Source: DATBAX01 sp963723765 (GTDB taxonomy: Bacteria; Acidobacteriota; Terriglobia; Terriglobales; Acidobacteriaceae). Taken from it: a stretch of DNA of 64,000 bases. Below the pieces are notes generated by a model. It ran no database searches. It was not told the DNA's origin and worked only from the letters and a program-made list of their open reading frames with translations. The stretch covers positions 744,001 through 808,000 of the forward strand of contig CAVRSD010000003.1 in assembly GCA_963723765.1 (NCBI GenBank). The letters are read 5' to 3'. The translations under genes and the position numbers were made by a program. Below are positions 52,468-62,166 of this stretch, piece by piece; the first letter of the stretch is position 1; every line of letters begins with the position of its first letter.

Positions 52468-55120
52468 ATGACCGAGGCGTCCACACCGTTGATGCGGCAG
52501 TATGCCGCCATCAAGAAAGAGCATCCCACTGCCCTGCTGTTTTTTCGTTTGGGGGATTTCTACGAGCTTTTCTTCGATGATGCGATCCTGGCCGCGAAGG
52601 AACTACAAATCACTCTGACTTCCCGTAATAAAGAAAAAGGGCTCGCCGTGCCCATGTGCGGCGTTCCTTATCACGCTGCGGAAGGCTACATTGCCAAGCT
52701 TATTCGCAAGGGATACAAAGTCGCCATCTGCGAGCAAATGGAAGACGCCAGCCTCGCTAAGAAATTGGTCAGGCGCGAGGTAACTCGCGTGGTGACGCCG
52801 GGCACGGCGGCAGATTCCACACTCAGTTCCGAGGAAAACAATTTTCTTGCCGCCGTGGCAAGCAATGGTGATCGGGTTGGCTTTGCGGCTTTGGATCTCT
52901 CCACTGGTGAGTTTCGCGCTACGGAATTTCAAGGTGGGGACGCTGGCCGACGAGTGCAGGAAGAGCTGCAGCAGTTGCGGCCCAAGGAAGTTTTGTACGG
53001 ATCGTCCGCGCCGCTGTTTGAGACGGGAAAACGTGAGGTCGGACCAATGCCGCGTCCTGAACCATCGGGAGGCAATCCCAATTTTGCCGAAACCCCGCTT
53101 GATGATTGGATCTTCGCGCCCGACCATGCCATTCCTCTGCTCGAAAATCACTTCGGGGTGTTATCGCTGGAAGGATTTGGCCTGGCGGGCAAGCCAGCGG
53201 CTGCGGCTGCGGCGGGGGCCATTCTCTATTACGTACGATCCACGCAGCGCGGAACGCTGGAGCACGTGGATCGCATTGGCTTCTACGAGCGTCAGGACTG
53301 TCTGGTGCTCGACGCAGTTACGGTACGTAATTTGGAATTGATCGAGCCGTTGTTTTCAGGAAATGATGCCGGCATCACGTTGTTTCGCTCTATTGACGCC
53401 ACGGTTACGCCTATGGGCAAGCGGCTATTGCGTTCGTGGATGCTGCGGCCATCGATTGAAGCAGCCGGAGATCCATGCGCGCTTGGATGCTGTCGAAGCG
53501 CAGGTGAAAAAGACGGTTTCCCGCGAAGAACTCCGGCGATCGCTGGATGGCATACTCGATTTGGAACGGCTGCTTAGCCGGGTCACGCTTGAAACCGCCA
53601 ATCCCCGAGACGTTCTTGCGCTGGCGGTTTCGTTAGCCAAAATTCCTGCCGTGCGTATGGCTCTCGGGCATTTTGAAACCGAGCGGGCAAAGAAACTGCA
53701 TGGTTCGGTTGACGAACTGGGTGATCTGCGGCAACGAATTGACCAGACGATTGTTTCGGAGCCACCCATTTCGTTGAGCGACGGTGGCGTGATCCAAGCT
53801 GGGTTGGATAAAGAATTGGATGAACTCCGCGACCTGAGCCGCAATAGTAAGCAATTTCTGGCTCAGATCGAGCAGCGCGAACGACAGCGGACGGGCATCG
53901 GTTCGCTGAAAGTGAAGTTCAACTCGATTTTCGGCTACTACCTTGAGGTCTCGAAGCCGAACGTCCATCTGGTGCCTACGGATTACGAACGTAAACAAAC
54001 CCTGGTTAACGCGGAGCGCTACACCACTCCGGAATTGAAAGAGTACGAATCGAAGATTCTGGACGCACAAGAAAAAATCGTTGAGATTGAGAGACGGCTG
54101 TTCGCTGAATTACGTTCTGCCATTGCGGGCGAGGCGAAGCGTATTCGCCAAACGGCGCTGGCTTTGGCCGAAGTGGATGTGCTGGCGTCATTGGCACACA
54201 TTGCCGCGCTTCGCAATTATTGCAGGCCGACATTCGATGACTCGTCGGACCTTGAAATTGTCGCAGGACGACATGCCGTCATTGAACAGCAAGACAACCA
54301 ACAAGTGGCAAGTGCCGGAGACCGCTTTGTCCCCAATGATTTGTATTTGAATTCGACGACGCACACCGTGTTGGTCCTGACCGGCCCCAACATGGGCGGA
54401 AAATCCACATATTTGCGGCAAACGGCACTGACCGTAATCCTGGCACAGATGGGATCGTTTGTGCCCGCTCGTTCGGCGCGTCTGGGCATTGTGGACCGCG
54501 TGTTCACCCGCATCGGGGCCAGCGATAACCTGGCTCGCGGACGCTCCACCTTTATGGTGGAAATGAGCGAAACGGCAGCGATTTTGCATACGGCGACGCC
54601 GCGATCGTTGATCCTTCTCGACGAAGTGGGTCGTGGCACATCGACCTATGATGGATTAGCAATTGCCTGGGCTGCTGTGGAATACATCCATGCCCGCACG
54701 CGGGCGAAAACATTGTTTGCCACTCACTACTTCGAACTCACTGAACTTGCGGAACAACTTTCAGGGGTTAAGAACTATCATGTTTCCGTTAAGGAGACGG
54801 GTGGCGGAATTGTGTTTCTTCGGAAAGTCGAACCAGGCGCGGCAGATCGTAGTTATGGAATTGAGGTGGCCAAACTGGCTGGTTTGCCCAATGAAGTCAT
54901 CGAGCGCGCTCGGGAAGTATTGGCTGAACACGAGAGCGCGGAGCGTCAGGTGACCGGACATCTCTCCCCAGGCGCGAACCCGCCCCCAACCCAGTTGACA
55001 ATTTTCACACCACTCTCGCAGCCGGTTTTGGAGAAGCTGCGTGAAGTGGATTTGAACCGTATGTCCCCGCTGGAAGCGCTGAATCTGCTGGCTGAGTTGA
55101 AAAAACAGATCAACTCATGA
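52468..55120 (+). CDS. mutS: DNA mismatch repair protein MutS, frameshifted near 53461
   Basis: Reconstructed length about 884 aa. Mismatch-binding domain PLMRQYAAIKKEHP and GDFYELFFDDA (Phe-x-Glu). The first frame fails after MLRPSIEAA; removing one base at 53461 gives EQPEIHARLDAVEAQVKKTV and an intact core and clamp. The ATPase has Walker A TGPNMGGKSTYLRQ, FMVEMSETAAIL, Walker B LILLDEVGRGTSTYDG and THYFELTEL. Its stop overlaps nagZ (ATGA). The single shift in an otherwise perfect gene looks like an assembly error. Confidence 0.94.
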
Positions 55121-56245
55121 CGCCCAAAACAAAAGCTAATATTCGCGAGCAAATCGGCCAGCTTCTAATCATTGGCTTCAACGGCGTCAAAATGTCCGCG
55201 CGGATTAGTTCCCTGCTGACGCAAGTTCAACCTGCGGGCGTCATTCTCTTTGCACGCAATATCACCAGCGCTGAGCAGACCTACAAGCTGCTCAAAGATT
55301 GCCAAGCTTGCGTTTCTGTTCCGATGTTTACCTGCGTGGATATGGAAGGCGGCACAGTTGATCGCCTGCGTAATATTTTCGGGCGATCTCCTTCTGCGGC
55401 GGATGTGTTTGCTTCCGGCGATCGCAAGCTTTTTCGCAAACATGGCAAAGTAATTGGCGAGTCCTGCCGGGCGCTTGGCTTCAACACAGATTTCGCACCC
55501 GTGGTTGATCTGGCATTCCCGGCCTCGCGCACTGTAATGAGTTCGCGGGCGGTTTCAGCCGATCCCAAACAAGCTGTGCTCTATGCTCGTGAATTTCTGG
55601 CCGGATTGCGCTCCGCCAGCATATTGGGCTCGGCCAAGCACTTCCCTGGGTTGGGTGAAGCCAACCTGGATACGCATCAGGAACTCCCCAACGTGGACAA
55701 GTCATGGAAGAAACTTTGGGACGGAAGACATCTATCCCTATCGCGCCATGAAGCGCGAGTTGCCTATGGTCCTGATTGGACACGCCAGCTATCCCCGCGT
55801 TACCCCTGCCGGTTTGCCAGCTTCTCTGTCGAAAAAATGGATCACCGATGTTCTGCGGCGCAAGATCGGCTACTGCGGTTTGATCGTCTCGGACGATCTG
55901 GAAATGGGTGGTGTGCTCAAAGCCGCTCCGATTGAACAGGCCGCGATCCAGCATATTCGGGCCGGTGGCGACCTGTGCTTGATTTGCCATGTTGAGGAAT
56001 ACATCACGCGTTCCTATGAAGCTCTGATTCAGGCAGCGGAACAAGACCGCAAATTTGCCCGGCGAGTAACTGAATCAGCAGCACGAGTCATGGCCTTCAA
56101 AAAGAAATCCGCTGAGATCAAGAGACGAACGCCATCGCCAAATCCGGCGAAACTCGTAAAGCTGTCGCGACAATTGTTGGAATTCAACGAGCAAGTACGA
56201 TTAGAGAGTATCGACCGGCAGAAAGCGAAACAGGCATACGAATGA
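55117..56245 (+). CDS. nagZ: Beta-N-acetylhexosaminidase NagZ (GH3), frameshifted near 55720
   Basis: Reconstructed length about 376 aa. It removes GlcNAc from anhydro-muropeptides in the cytoplasm. Motifs: VILFARNITS, CVDMEGGTVDRL, GFNTDFAPVVDL, SAKHFPGLGEANLDTH (GH3 KHFPG(H)G--DTH loop with catalytic His), then after a one-base shift near 55716-55724 EDIYPYRAMKRELPMVLIGHASYP and the nucleophile in LIVSDDLEMGGV. It has a longer C-terminal helical tail than E. coli NagZ. Overlaps both neighbours by ATGA junctions. Confidence 0.9.
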
Positions 56246-57397
56246 TTGTCGCAGGGGTAATGAGTGGGACATCAGCGGATGGTATCAATGTTGCCCTGGT
56301 ACGAATTTCTCCTCCGCACAGAGGAAAGATAGGCCCGCAACTAAAACTTCTTGGCCATGCAGAATTTCGTTACCCGCCCAAAGTTCGCAGCGCTGTGCTG
56401 GCGGCGATGAATTCAACCCGCGCCGGTGTTGCCGATCTGGCACGCTTGAATTTCTTGCTCGCCGAGCTTTATGCCGAGGCGGTTCTGGCGACACAGCGTC
56501 AATTTCATGTCAAAGTCGAGCTTATTGGATGCCATGGGCAGACCCTCTACCATCAGGGGGAACCAGCGCAATTTCTTGGCCGCAAGATCGCAGCTACATG
56601 GCAAACCGGTGACGGCTCGACTATCGCCGAACGCACTGGGATACCGGTGGTCTCCGATTTTCGTCCTGCTGACATGGCTGCCGATGGCAAAGGTGCGCCG
56701 CTGGTTCCCTTTCTGGACTATCTTGTTTATCGTGATCACGCGAGTCGGACGCATTATCCAGAACATTGGGGGAATTGGAAATCTCACTGCGATTCCTGCC
56801 GCAGCTCCGCTCGATAAGATAGTGGCCTTCGACACTGGTCCTGGCAACATGGTGATGGACGCTGTCACTGATCGTCTCTTCGGCAAACCGTATGATCGGG
56901 ACGGGCTAATCGCGGCGTCAGGTTCTGTACGTAAAAATGTTCTCAAAGAAATTCTGCGCGCTCCATTCTTCCAGCGTAAACCACCGAAGACTGCCGGCCG
57001 GGAAGAATTCGGACGGGAGTTTATTCAAGACTTTATTCGGCGCTGCGGAAAAGCTAATAAACACGACGTGGTGGCTACGGCAACCGCGTTGACAGCGCAT
57101 TCGATTCGCAATGCAATTACGCGATTTGTGACCCAGAAACAAGATCTTTATCGCGACTTCATCGTTTCCGGCGGCGGAACTCAAAATCCGACGCTTATGG
57201 CCATGCTGGTAAATGAATTAAAGCCTCTCGGACTGAGACTTCGTTTTTCGGACGAATTCGGCATCCCTTCCGAGGCTAAAGAAGCGGTGGCGTTTGCCTT
57301 GCTCGCCTATCAGACCTGGAATCGCCAGCCATCAAATATTATTTCAGCCACTGGCGCCAAGCGACTTGCAATTCTGGGCAAGATTTCCTATGTCTGA
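56242..57397 (+). CDS. anmK: Anhydro-N-acetylmuramic acid kinase AnmK, frameshifted near 56742
   Basis: Reconstructed length about 385 aa. It phosphorylates anhydroMurNAc to MurNAc 6-phosphate during cell-wall recycling. Motifs: GVMSGTSADGINVALV, LIGCHGQTLYHQG, TWQTGDGSTIAERTGIPVVSDFR, ADGKGAPLVPFLDYLV; a one-base shift at 56735-56748 gives IIQNIGGIGNLTAIP, FDTGPGNMVMDAV and FIVSGGGTQNPTLM. It starts inside the nagZ stop and overlaps the solute-binding gene by eight bases. The neighbours fit a recycling operon. Confidence 0.92.
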
Positions 57398-58964
57398 GAA
57401 TGTTTGCAAAAGCAACGCACAGCGCGGGGCGGCCGGGCCTCCGTGGAGTGTGTTGCTGCATTTATTCATTTTGCTTATGGTGATTGGCTTTTTGGTTTCG
57501 TGTTCCGCCAAGGCTGATCCTGCCACGCTGGTGATGATTATCGAGAGCAGCCCCACTAATCTCGATCCCCGCGTGGGACTCGACGGGCAATCGGAACGTA
57601 TCGATGAACTTCTGTTCGATGCACTCCTTACTCGTGATGAGCATTTCAATGTGCAGCCGGGCCTGGCGGAAAGCTGGGAAATACCCAATCCCTTGACCTA
57701 CGTTTTTCATTTGCACCCCGGCGTAAAATTCCACAACGGAAACCCGCTCACTTCGCGTGATGTGAAGTGGACGTTCGATTCACTGCTTCAGGGGAAGATT
57801 CGCAGCGCCAAGTCCGGCGCTTATAAGCTCGTCGATCATCTCGACACTCCGGACGATTCCACAATTGTGTTTCACCTGAAGGAACCGGATGCTCCCCTGC
57901 TGTGGAATCTTTCCGAAGGGGCGATTGGGATTGTTCCGCTTGGCAGTGGGAATGAGATGACGAGCCATCCCATAGGTTCGGGCCCCTTTCGTTTTGTGAG
58001 CGCCCAACAGGACAAAGACGTAGTGATCGAACGCAACGACGACTACTGGGGAGCAAAACCTCACTTGCAGCGAGTTCGGTTTATGGTTGTGCCGGACTCG
58101 ACGACGCGTGCATTGGAATTGCGCAAAGGTAGTGCCGACATTGCGATCTCGGCTTTGACTGCCGATACGGTACTTACCTTGGAACACGAGTCCCATCTGG
58201 ATGTTTTACGTGGACCGGGCACGATCGCTGCCTACCTGGCATTCAACCTGCGGGATCCGATCCTTAAAGATGTGCGCGTGCGGCAGGCCATCGCTTATGC
58301 CATCGACCGGACACCGATGATTCATTACCTGATGCGTGACTTCGCGCGGCCGGCTTACAGCCTATTGCCCGCCGGAAGTTGGGCCTACAACGGTGACGTG
58401 CCGCACTATGACTTTAATCCGGGGCGGGCCCGGCAGTTGCTCGATCAGGCTGGATATACCGCGGTGAAGGGCGTCCGTTTTCATCTGGAGATGAAGACCT
58501 CTACGGAAGAGAGCACGCGGCTCATTGCTGCCGTGCTGCAACAACAATTGCGCGATGTGGGGATCGCATTGGACATTCGCACCTTCGAATTCGCGACTTT
58601 TCTGGCCGATGTGACCCGCGGCGCTTATCAGGTCCATTCTTTGCGCTGGATCGGCGGAAATGAAGACCCTGATATTTTTGAGAATGTGTTCCATTCTTCC
58701 CGGTTTACCCCGCTCGGGGCGAATCGCACTTTCTACCGCAACCCGCGCATAGACGCTTTAATTGACCAGGCGCGGCGAGATCCTGACCAGAACACGCGCA
58801 AAATGCTCTATGCGGAAATTCAAAGGATTCTTGCGGATGATTTGCCCTACGTAAATCTGTGGTATTTAGACAACGTGCTGGTGCATGCCAAACGCGTGCG
58901 CAACCTTACGCTGAATCCATCCGGAAATTATGATTTCCTCAAGACTGCAGACCTGGTCCAATAG
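57390..58964 (+). CDS. Lipoprotein ABC substrate-binding protein, family 5 (peptide type)
   Basis: 524 aa from ATG 57390. Signal peptide with lipobox FLVSC places it as a membrane-anchored lipoprotein. Family 5 (DppA/OppA-like) pattern: TNLDPRVGLDGQSERIDELLFDALL, GLAESWEIPN, FHLHPGVKFHNGNPLTSRDVKWTFDSLL, PIGSGPFRFVS, VRQAIAYAIDRTPMI. In this operon with nagZ and anmK it may bind murein peptides, like MppA, but that is inference. No permease genes follow, so it would rely on transporters elsewhere. Confidence 0.88.
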   Translation: MSENVCKSNAQRGAAGPPWSVLLHLFILLMVIGFLVSCSAKADPATLVMIIESSPTNLDPRVGLDGQSERIDELLFDALLTRDEHFNVQPGLAESWEIPNPLTYVFHLHPGVKFHNGNPLTSRDVKWTFDSLLQGKIRSAKSGAYKLVDHLDTPDDSTIVFHLKEPDAPLLWNLSEGAIGIVPLGSGNEMTSHPIGSGPFRFVSAQQDKDVVIERNDDYWGAKPHLQRVRFMVVPDSTTRALELRKGSADIAISALTADTVLTLEHESHLDVLRGPGTIAAYLAFNLRDPILKDVRVRQAIAYAIDRTPMIHYLMRDFARPAYSLLPAGSWAYNGDVPHYDFNPGRARQLLDQAGYTAVKGVRFHLEMKTSTEESTRLIAAVLQQQLRDVGIALDIRTFEFATFLADVTRGAYQVHSLRWIGGNEDPDIFENVFHSSRFTPLGANRTFYRNPRIDALIDQARRDPDQNTRKMLYAEIQRILADDLPYVNLWYLDNVLVHAKRVRNLTLNPSGNYDFLKTADLVQ

Positions 58965-58997
58965 GTGTTCATTTCTGCGTGGTACCATCAAAACTGA

Positions 58998-59789
58998 ATG
59001 CGAATTCTTTTCATTGGGGACATTTTCGGTAAACCGGGACGTACCATCGTCAAAGATCGCTTGCCCGGGCTGGTCAAGGACCGCGCCATCGACCTGGTCA
59101 TCGCCAATGGAGAGAACTCGGCTGCTGGTTTCGGCATTACTCCGCCGCTGGCGGAAGAACTCTTCGAACTCGGCATTGATGTCATCACCACCGGCAACCA
59201 CGTGTGGGACAAGCGCGAAATCATTGAATACTTCGAATCGGCGGACGGAAATCCGCACAGTCCAGCGCGACGGCTCCTAAGGCCCGCAAATTACGCTTCC
59301 GGGCTTCCCGGATGGGGCGTTTATGAAGGCAAGAAGAAAGATGTTCCGTACGCCGTTATCAATCTGCAGGGACGTGTATTCATGGTCGCGAATGATGATC
59401 CCTTTCGGGTTGTCGACGGATTATTGAAGGACATCAAGGCTAAAGTCATTTTTGTTGACATTCACGCTGAGGCAACGTCAGAGAAAGTTTCCATGGGATG
59501 GTATCTCGATGGCCGCGTCAGCGTAGTTGTCGGCACCCACACCCATATTCCCACGGCGGATGAGCGTGTACTCCCCGGAGGAACTGCCCACATCACTGAC
59601 GTGGGCATGACCGGCCCTTACGACAGCGTCATTGGAGTCAAGAAGGAATTGGTCATCGCGCGATTCTTGAACAATATGCCGGCCCGCTTCGAGGCTGCCA
59701 GTGGTGACGTAAGGCTCTGTGGGGTGGTGGTAGATTGTGATGAAACGACAGGACACGCGCGCAGCATTGAACGCGTGATGGTGAAATAG
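58998..59789 (+). CDS. YmdB-family metallophosphoesterase
   Basis: 263 aa. Calcineurin-like phosphoesterase of the TIGR00282/YmdB type: MRILFIGDIFGKPGR, LVIANGENSAAGFGITP, TTGNHVWDKREI, IFVDIHAEATSEK, VVVGTHTHIPTADERVLPGG, TDVGMTGPYDSVIG. Bacillus YmdB hydrolyses 2',3'-cyclic nucleotides and affects biofilm formation. Metal ligands (Asp, Asn, His in the motifs above) are all present. 33 bases after the solute-binding gene, so possibly the same transcript. Confidence 0.93.
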   Translation: MRILFIGDIFGKPGRTIVKDRLPGLVKDRAIDLVIANGENSAAGFGITPPLAEELFELGIDVITTGNHVWDKREIIEYFESADGNPHSPARRLLRPANYASGLPGWGVYEGKKKDVPYAVINLQGRVFMVANDDPFRVVDGLLKDIKAKVIFVDIHAEATSEKVSMGWYLDGRVSVVVGTHTHIPTADERVLPGGTAHITDVGMTGPYDSVIGVKKELVIARFLNNMPARFEAASGDVRLCGVVVDCDETTGHARSIERVMVK

Positions 59790-59791
59790 CG

Positions 59792-60136
59792 ATGGGTCAA
59801 CCCGTAGTTCACTTTGAAATCGGCTGCCGCGACAAAGTAAAGACCGCGGCATTCTTTTCACAACTCTTTGACTGGAAAACGCAGGATGCTGGCCCCGCCA
59901 CCATGATCAATACCGGTGCCAGCAGCGGGATTCAGGGGCACATTTCCGCTCTGGGCCACGAACCCCATAACTACGTGACGGTTTATGTGCAGGTGGATGA
60001 TGTCCAGGCCTATCTCGACAAGGCGCAGAAGCTTGGTGGCAAGCTACTAGTCCCGCCAGTTGAAATCCCTACTGGCACTTTCGCGTGGTTTGCCGATCCG
60101 GAGGGCAACACCCTCGGACTTTGGAAACCGAAATAA
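59792..60136 (+). CDS. Small VOC (glyoxalase-fold) family protein
   Basis: 114 aa, single VOC module: VVHFEIGCRDKVKTAAFFSQLFDW, PHNYVTVYVQVDDVQAYLDKAQKLGG, VPPVEIPTGTFAWFADPEGNTLGLW. The closing DPEGN-LGLW is typical of this family. Metal-ligand residues are not obvious beyond His7 and Glu9. Starts two bases after the YmdB stop, so the two are co-transcribed. Function unknown. Confidence 0.88.
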   Translation: MGQPVVHFEIGCRDKVKTAAFFSQLFDWKTQDAGPATMINTGASSGIQGHISALGHEPHNYVTVYVQVDDVQAYLDKAQKLGGKLLVPPVEIPTGTFAWFADPEGNTLGLWKPK

Positions 60137-60144
60137 GATTGTGC

Positions 60145-61032
60145 TCAGCGTGGCTTCGCTCCGAGGATTCTTGCTAGCTGCTTGCGCTCCCGAGCCGGAA
60201 GGTGACGCAGTGCCGAACGGGCCAGCGCCACATACGTTTCTTTAGCAGCCGGAACGTTCCTTAGGACTCGCAAGTGCTGGCGCACGACATTCGCATCGCC
60301 ACGCACGATGGGTCCACTGAATGCGGCTGCTGGGCCAAGCATCGCATAGTTGGCTATAGTCTGCTGCACGATAGGCAGCATTTTTCGGCGAGCTTCCTGG
60401 ACAGAAAAGCCTGCAGTACGCCCGACTTGTTCCGCCGTCACTAACGCTGCAATGAGCAACGGCGAACAGAATGTCGCCCAGGCGTGATAGGCGGCTTTGT
60501 CTTTTTTCCGTAGTGTGAATACCGTACCGCCGAGAGCTTTCACAACTTGCCGCGCTAATCGTACTGCTGCTCCATCTCCCTCGACAGCGAATGGAACGCC
60601 ACGCAGTGACGGAATTGAACCACTAACGAATGTCATCAAGGGATGCACCGAGGCGACCGCTGCTCCCTTCTTTCGGAGTCCGTTCAGTTCATCGCTCGCC
60701 AACGCACCACTGGAATGGAATACGATCTTGCCCTTCCATTGCTTCCCCTTCATTCCGGATGCGGCTAGTTTGCGGCCGACATCTGCAATCTCCCGGTCGG
60801 GAACACATAGCCAGATCAGCCCGGCATTATAACTTGCAGTTTTTGTTGTGGCTGCATGGGCCTGGACGAGCTTTGCCAGTCTCCGGGAATTCCTTAGCGA
60901 AGTCGCATTCTCACGCGAAATCACTGCGGTGACAACATATCCAGCATGTGTAAGTTCCCTGATTAGCGCAGAACCCAGTCTTCCCGGTCCTATGATCGCG
61001 ATTGTTGGTTTGGTGGCCACTGCGGGCAGCAT
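60145..61032 (-). CDS. DUF2520 / Rossmann-like NAD(P)-binding protein
   Basis: 295 aa from ATG 61032; the frame opens at 61092. Rossmann fold: TIAIIGPGRLGSALIRELTHAGY (GxGxxG), WLCVPDREIADVGRKLA, VFHSSGALASDEL, AVASVHPLMTF. The C-terminal DUF2520 helical domain has AYHAWATFCSPLLIALV-like sequence. The fold is that of ketopantoate reductase/F420-NADP oxidoreductases; the substrate is unknown. Convergent with the VOC gene. Confidence 0.88.
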   Translation of the reverse strand: MLPAVATKPTIAIIGPGRLGSALIRELTHAGYVVTAVISRENATSLRNSRRLAKLVQAHAATTKTASYNAGLIWLCVPDREIADVGRKLAASGMKGKQWKGKIVFHSSGALASDELNGLRKKGAAVASVHPLMTFVSGSIPSLRGVPFAVEGDGAAVRLARQVVKALGGTVFTLRKKDKAAYHAWATFCSPLLIAALVTAEQVGRTAGFSVQEARRKMLPIVQQTIANYAMLGPAAAFSGPIVRGDANVVRQHLRVLRNVPAAKETYVALARSALRHLPARERKQLARILGAKPR

Positions 61033-61122
61033 ATCAGGGCTTCTCGAGAGACAGTAAAAGTCAGCAACAGTCTTGGCAACTCGGAGAAGCATCAGCCATG
61101 TTGCTTCACGTATATTATTTCC

Positions 61123-61698
61123 ATGCCAAAATCACCCCGCCGTCAATCCAAGTCTCGCTTGCTTTCTTCACGAACTGTTTATAAAGGGTCTGCCTTCTCA
61201 GTTAGTAGTGATCATGTGCTGGAGCCCACGGGGATACGTGTCCATCGCGATATTGTTCATCACAGTGGATCGATTGTTGTACTGGCCATCGATGAAACGA
61301 GGGCTGAGCCCAGCATTCTGTTTGAACGTCAGTACCGCCATGCTGCCAAACAATTTCTCTGGGAACTGCCCGCCGGCCGCATCGACAAAGGAGAAAATGA
61401 GTTAACGGCTGCGAAGCGCGAACTGTTGGAGGAAACAGGCTATTCCGCGGCGCGGTGGAAGCGCATTCTGAAGTTTTATGCCAGCCCAGGATTTGTTGCC
61501 GAAACCATGTCCATTTACCTAGCACGTGGGTTGCGTGCCGGCATCGCCCAACCCGAGGCAGATGAAGTGATTGCCGTGAGTTTCATCCCTTTGCGAAAAG
61601 CGGTTCAGATGGTGATGACAGGCAAGGTTCTGGATGCCAAGACCATCTCCGGTGTGCTCTGGCTGAGTCACCAGGGTAACCTCCGAAAGCCACGCTGA
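61123..61698 (+). CDS. Nudix hydrolase, ADP-ribose pyrophosphatase type
   Basis: 191 aa. Complete Nudix box in GRIDKGENELTAAKRELLEE followed by TGY, preceded by QYRHAAKQFLWELPAG, and followed by FYASPGFVAETMSIYLARGL, where AETM is typical of ADP-ribose pyrophosphatases. It hydrolyses nucleoside diphosphates linked to X, probably ADP-ribose, in the cytoplasm. Divergent from the DUF2520 gene. Confidence 0.92.
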   Translation: MPKSPRRQSKSRLLSSRTVYKGSAFSVSSDHVLEPTGIRVHRDIVHHSGSIVVLAIDETRAEPSILFERQYRHAAKQFLWELPAGRIDKGENELTAAKRELLEETGYSAARWKRILKFYASPGFVAETMSIYLARGLRAGIAQPEADEVIAVSFIPLRKAVQMVMTGKVLDAKTISGVLWLSHQGNLRKPR

Positions 61699-61728
61699 TT
61701 AAGGACATTACCCGTGTACTCTGGTCTC

Positions 61729-61757
61729 TTGACAGTCCTTTCTCCTAGTCGCACAAT
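61729..61757 (+). promoter_or_regulatory. Sigma70-like promoter of the cold-shock gene
   Basis: -35 TTGACA (61729-61734), 17-base spacer, -10 CACAAT (61752-61757). It leaves a leader of about 55 bases to the start codon. Confidence 0.5.
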
Positions 61758-61819
61758 GCGGTTATTGGCAACTGCAAGGCACGACCTCACAGCAAGAGAA
61801 CGTGCCCCAGGGGGGTCAC

Positions 61820-62029
61820 GTGGATCGTTTGAAAGGTACGGTAAAGTGGTTTAACAATGCCAAGGGATACGGCTTCCTCGGCCGCGAAGATGGCGCCGAT
61901 GTTTTCATCCATTACAGCGCCATTACTTCTGAAGGCTATAAGAGCCTGCAGGAGGGCGATACTGTCGAATTCGAAATTGTGCAGGGCACAAAAGGCCCAC
62001 AAGCAGCGAATGTTACCAAGGCTTCTTGA
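61820..62029 (+). CDS. Cold-shock domain protein (CspA family)
   Basis: 69 aa from GTG 61820, which follows AGGGGGGT; a GTG at 61802 is less likely because the ribosome-binding site would then be inside the gene. RNP1 GTVKWFNNAKGYGFLGRED and RNP2 VFIHYSAI are intact, ending EFEIVQGTKGPQAANV. It binds single-stranded RNA and DNA and acts as an RNA chaperone. Monocistronic between nudix and polX. Confidence 0.95.
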   Translation: MDRLKGTVKWFNNAKGYGFLGREDGADVFIHYSAITSEGYKSLQEGDTVEFEIVQGTKGPQAANVTKAS

Positions 62030-62166
62030 AGTTTTACATCATCCTGGTAATGACGCTGGCCCAGAGCCGCTGAGGACTTGAAGTTCACAGCCGAAGACTG
62101 ATCTCATCCTTGATGCTCTCTCATCCCCCGCTTTCTCTTCGGCGCAATCTTGTTTAATCTCTAGGC

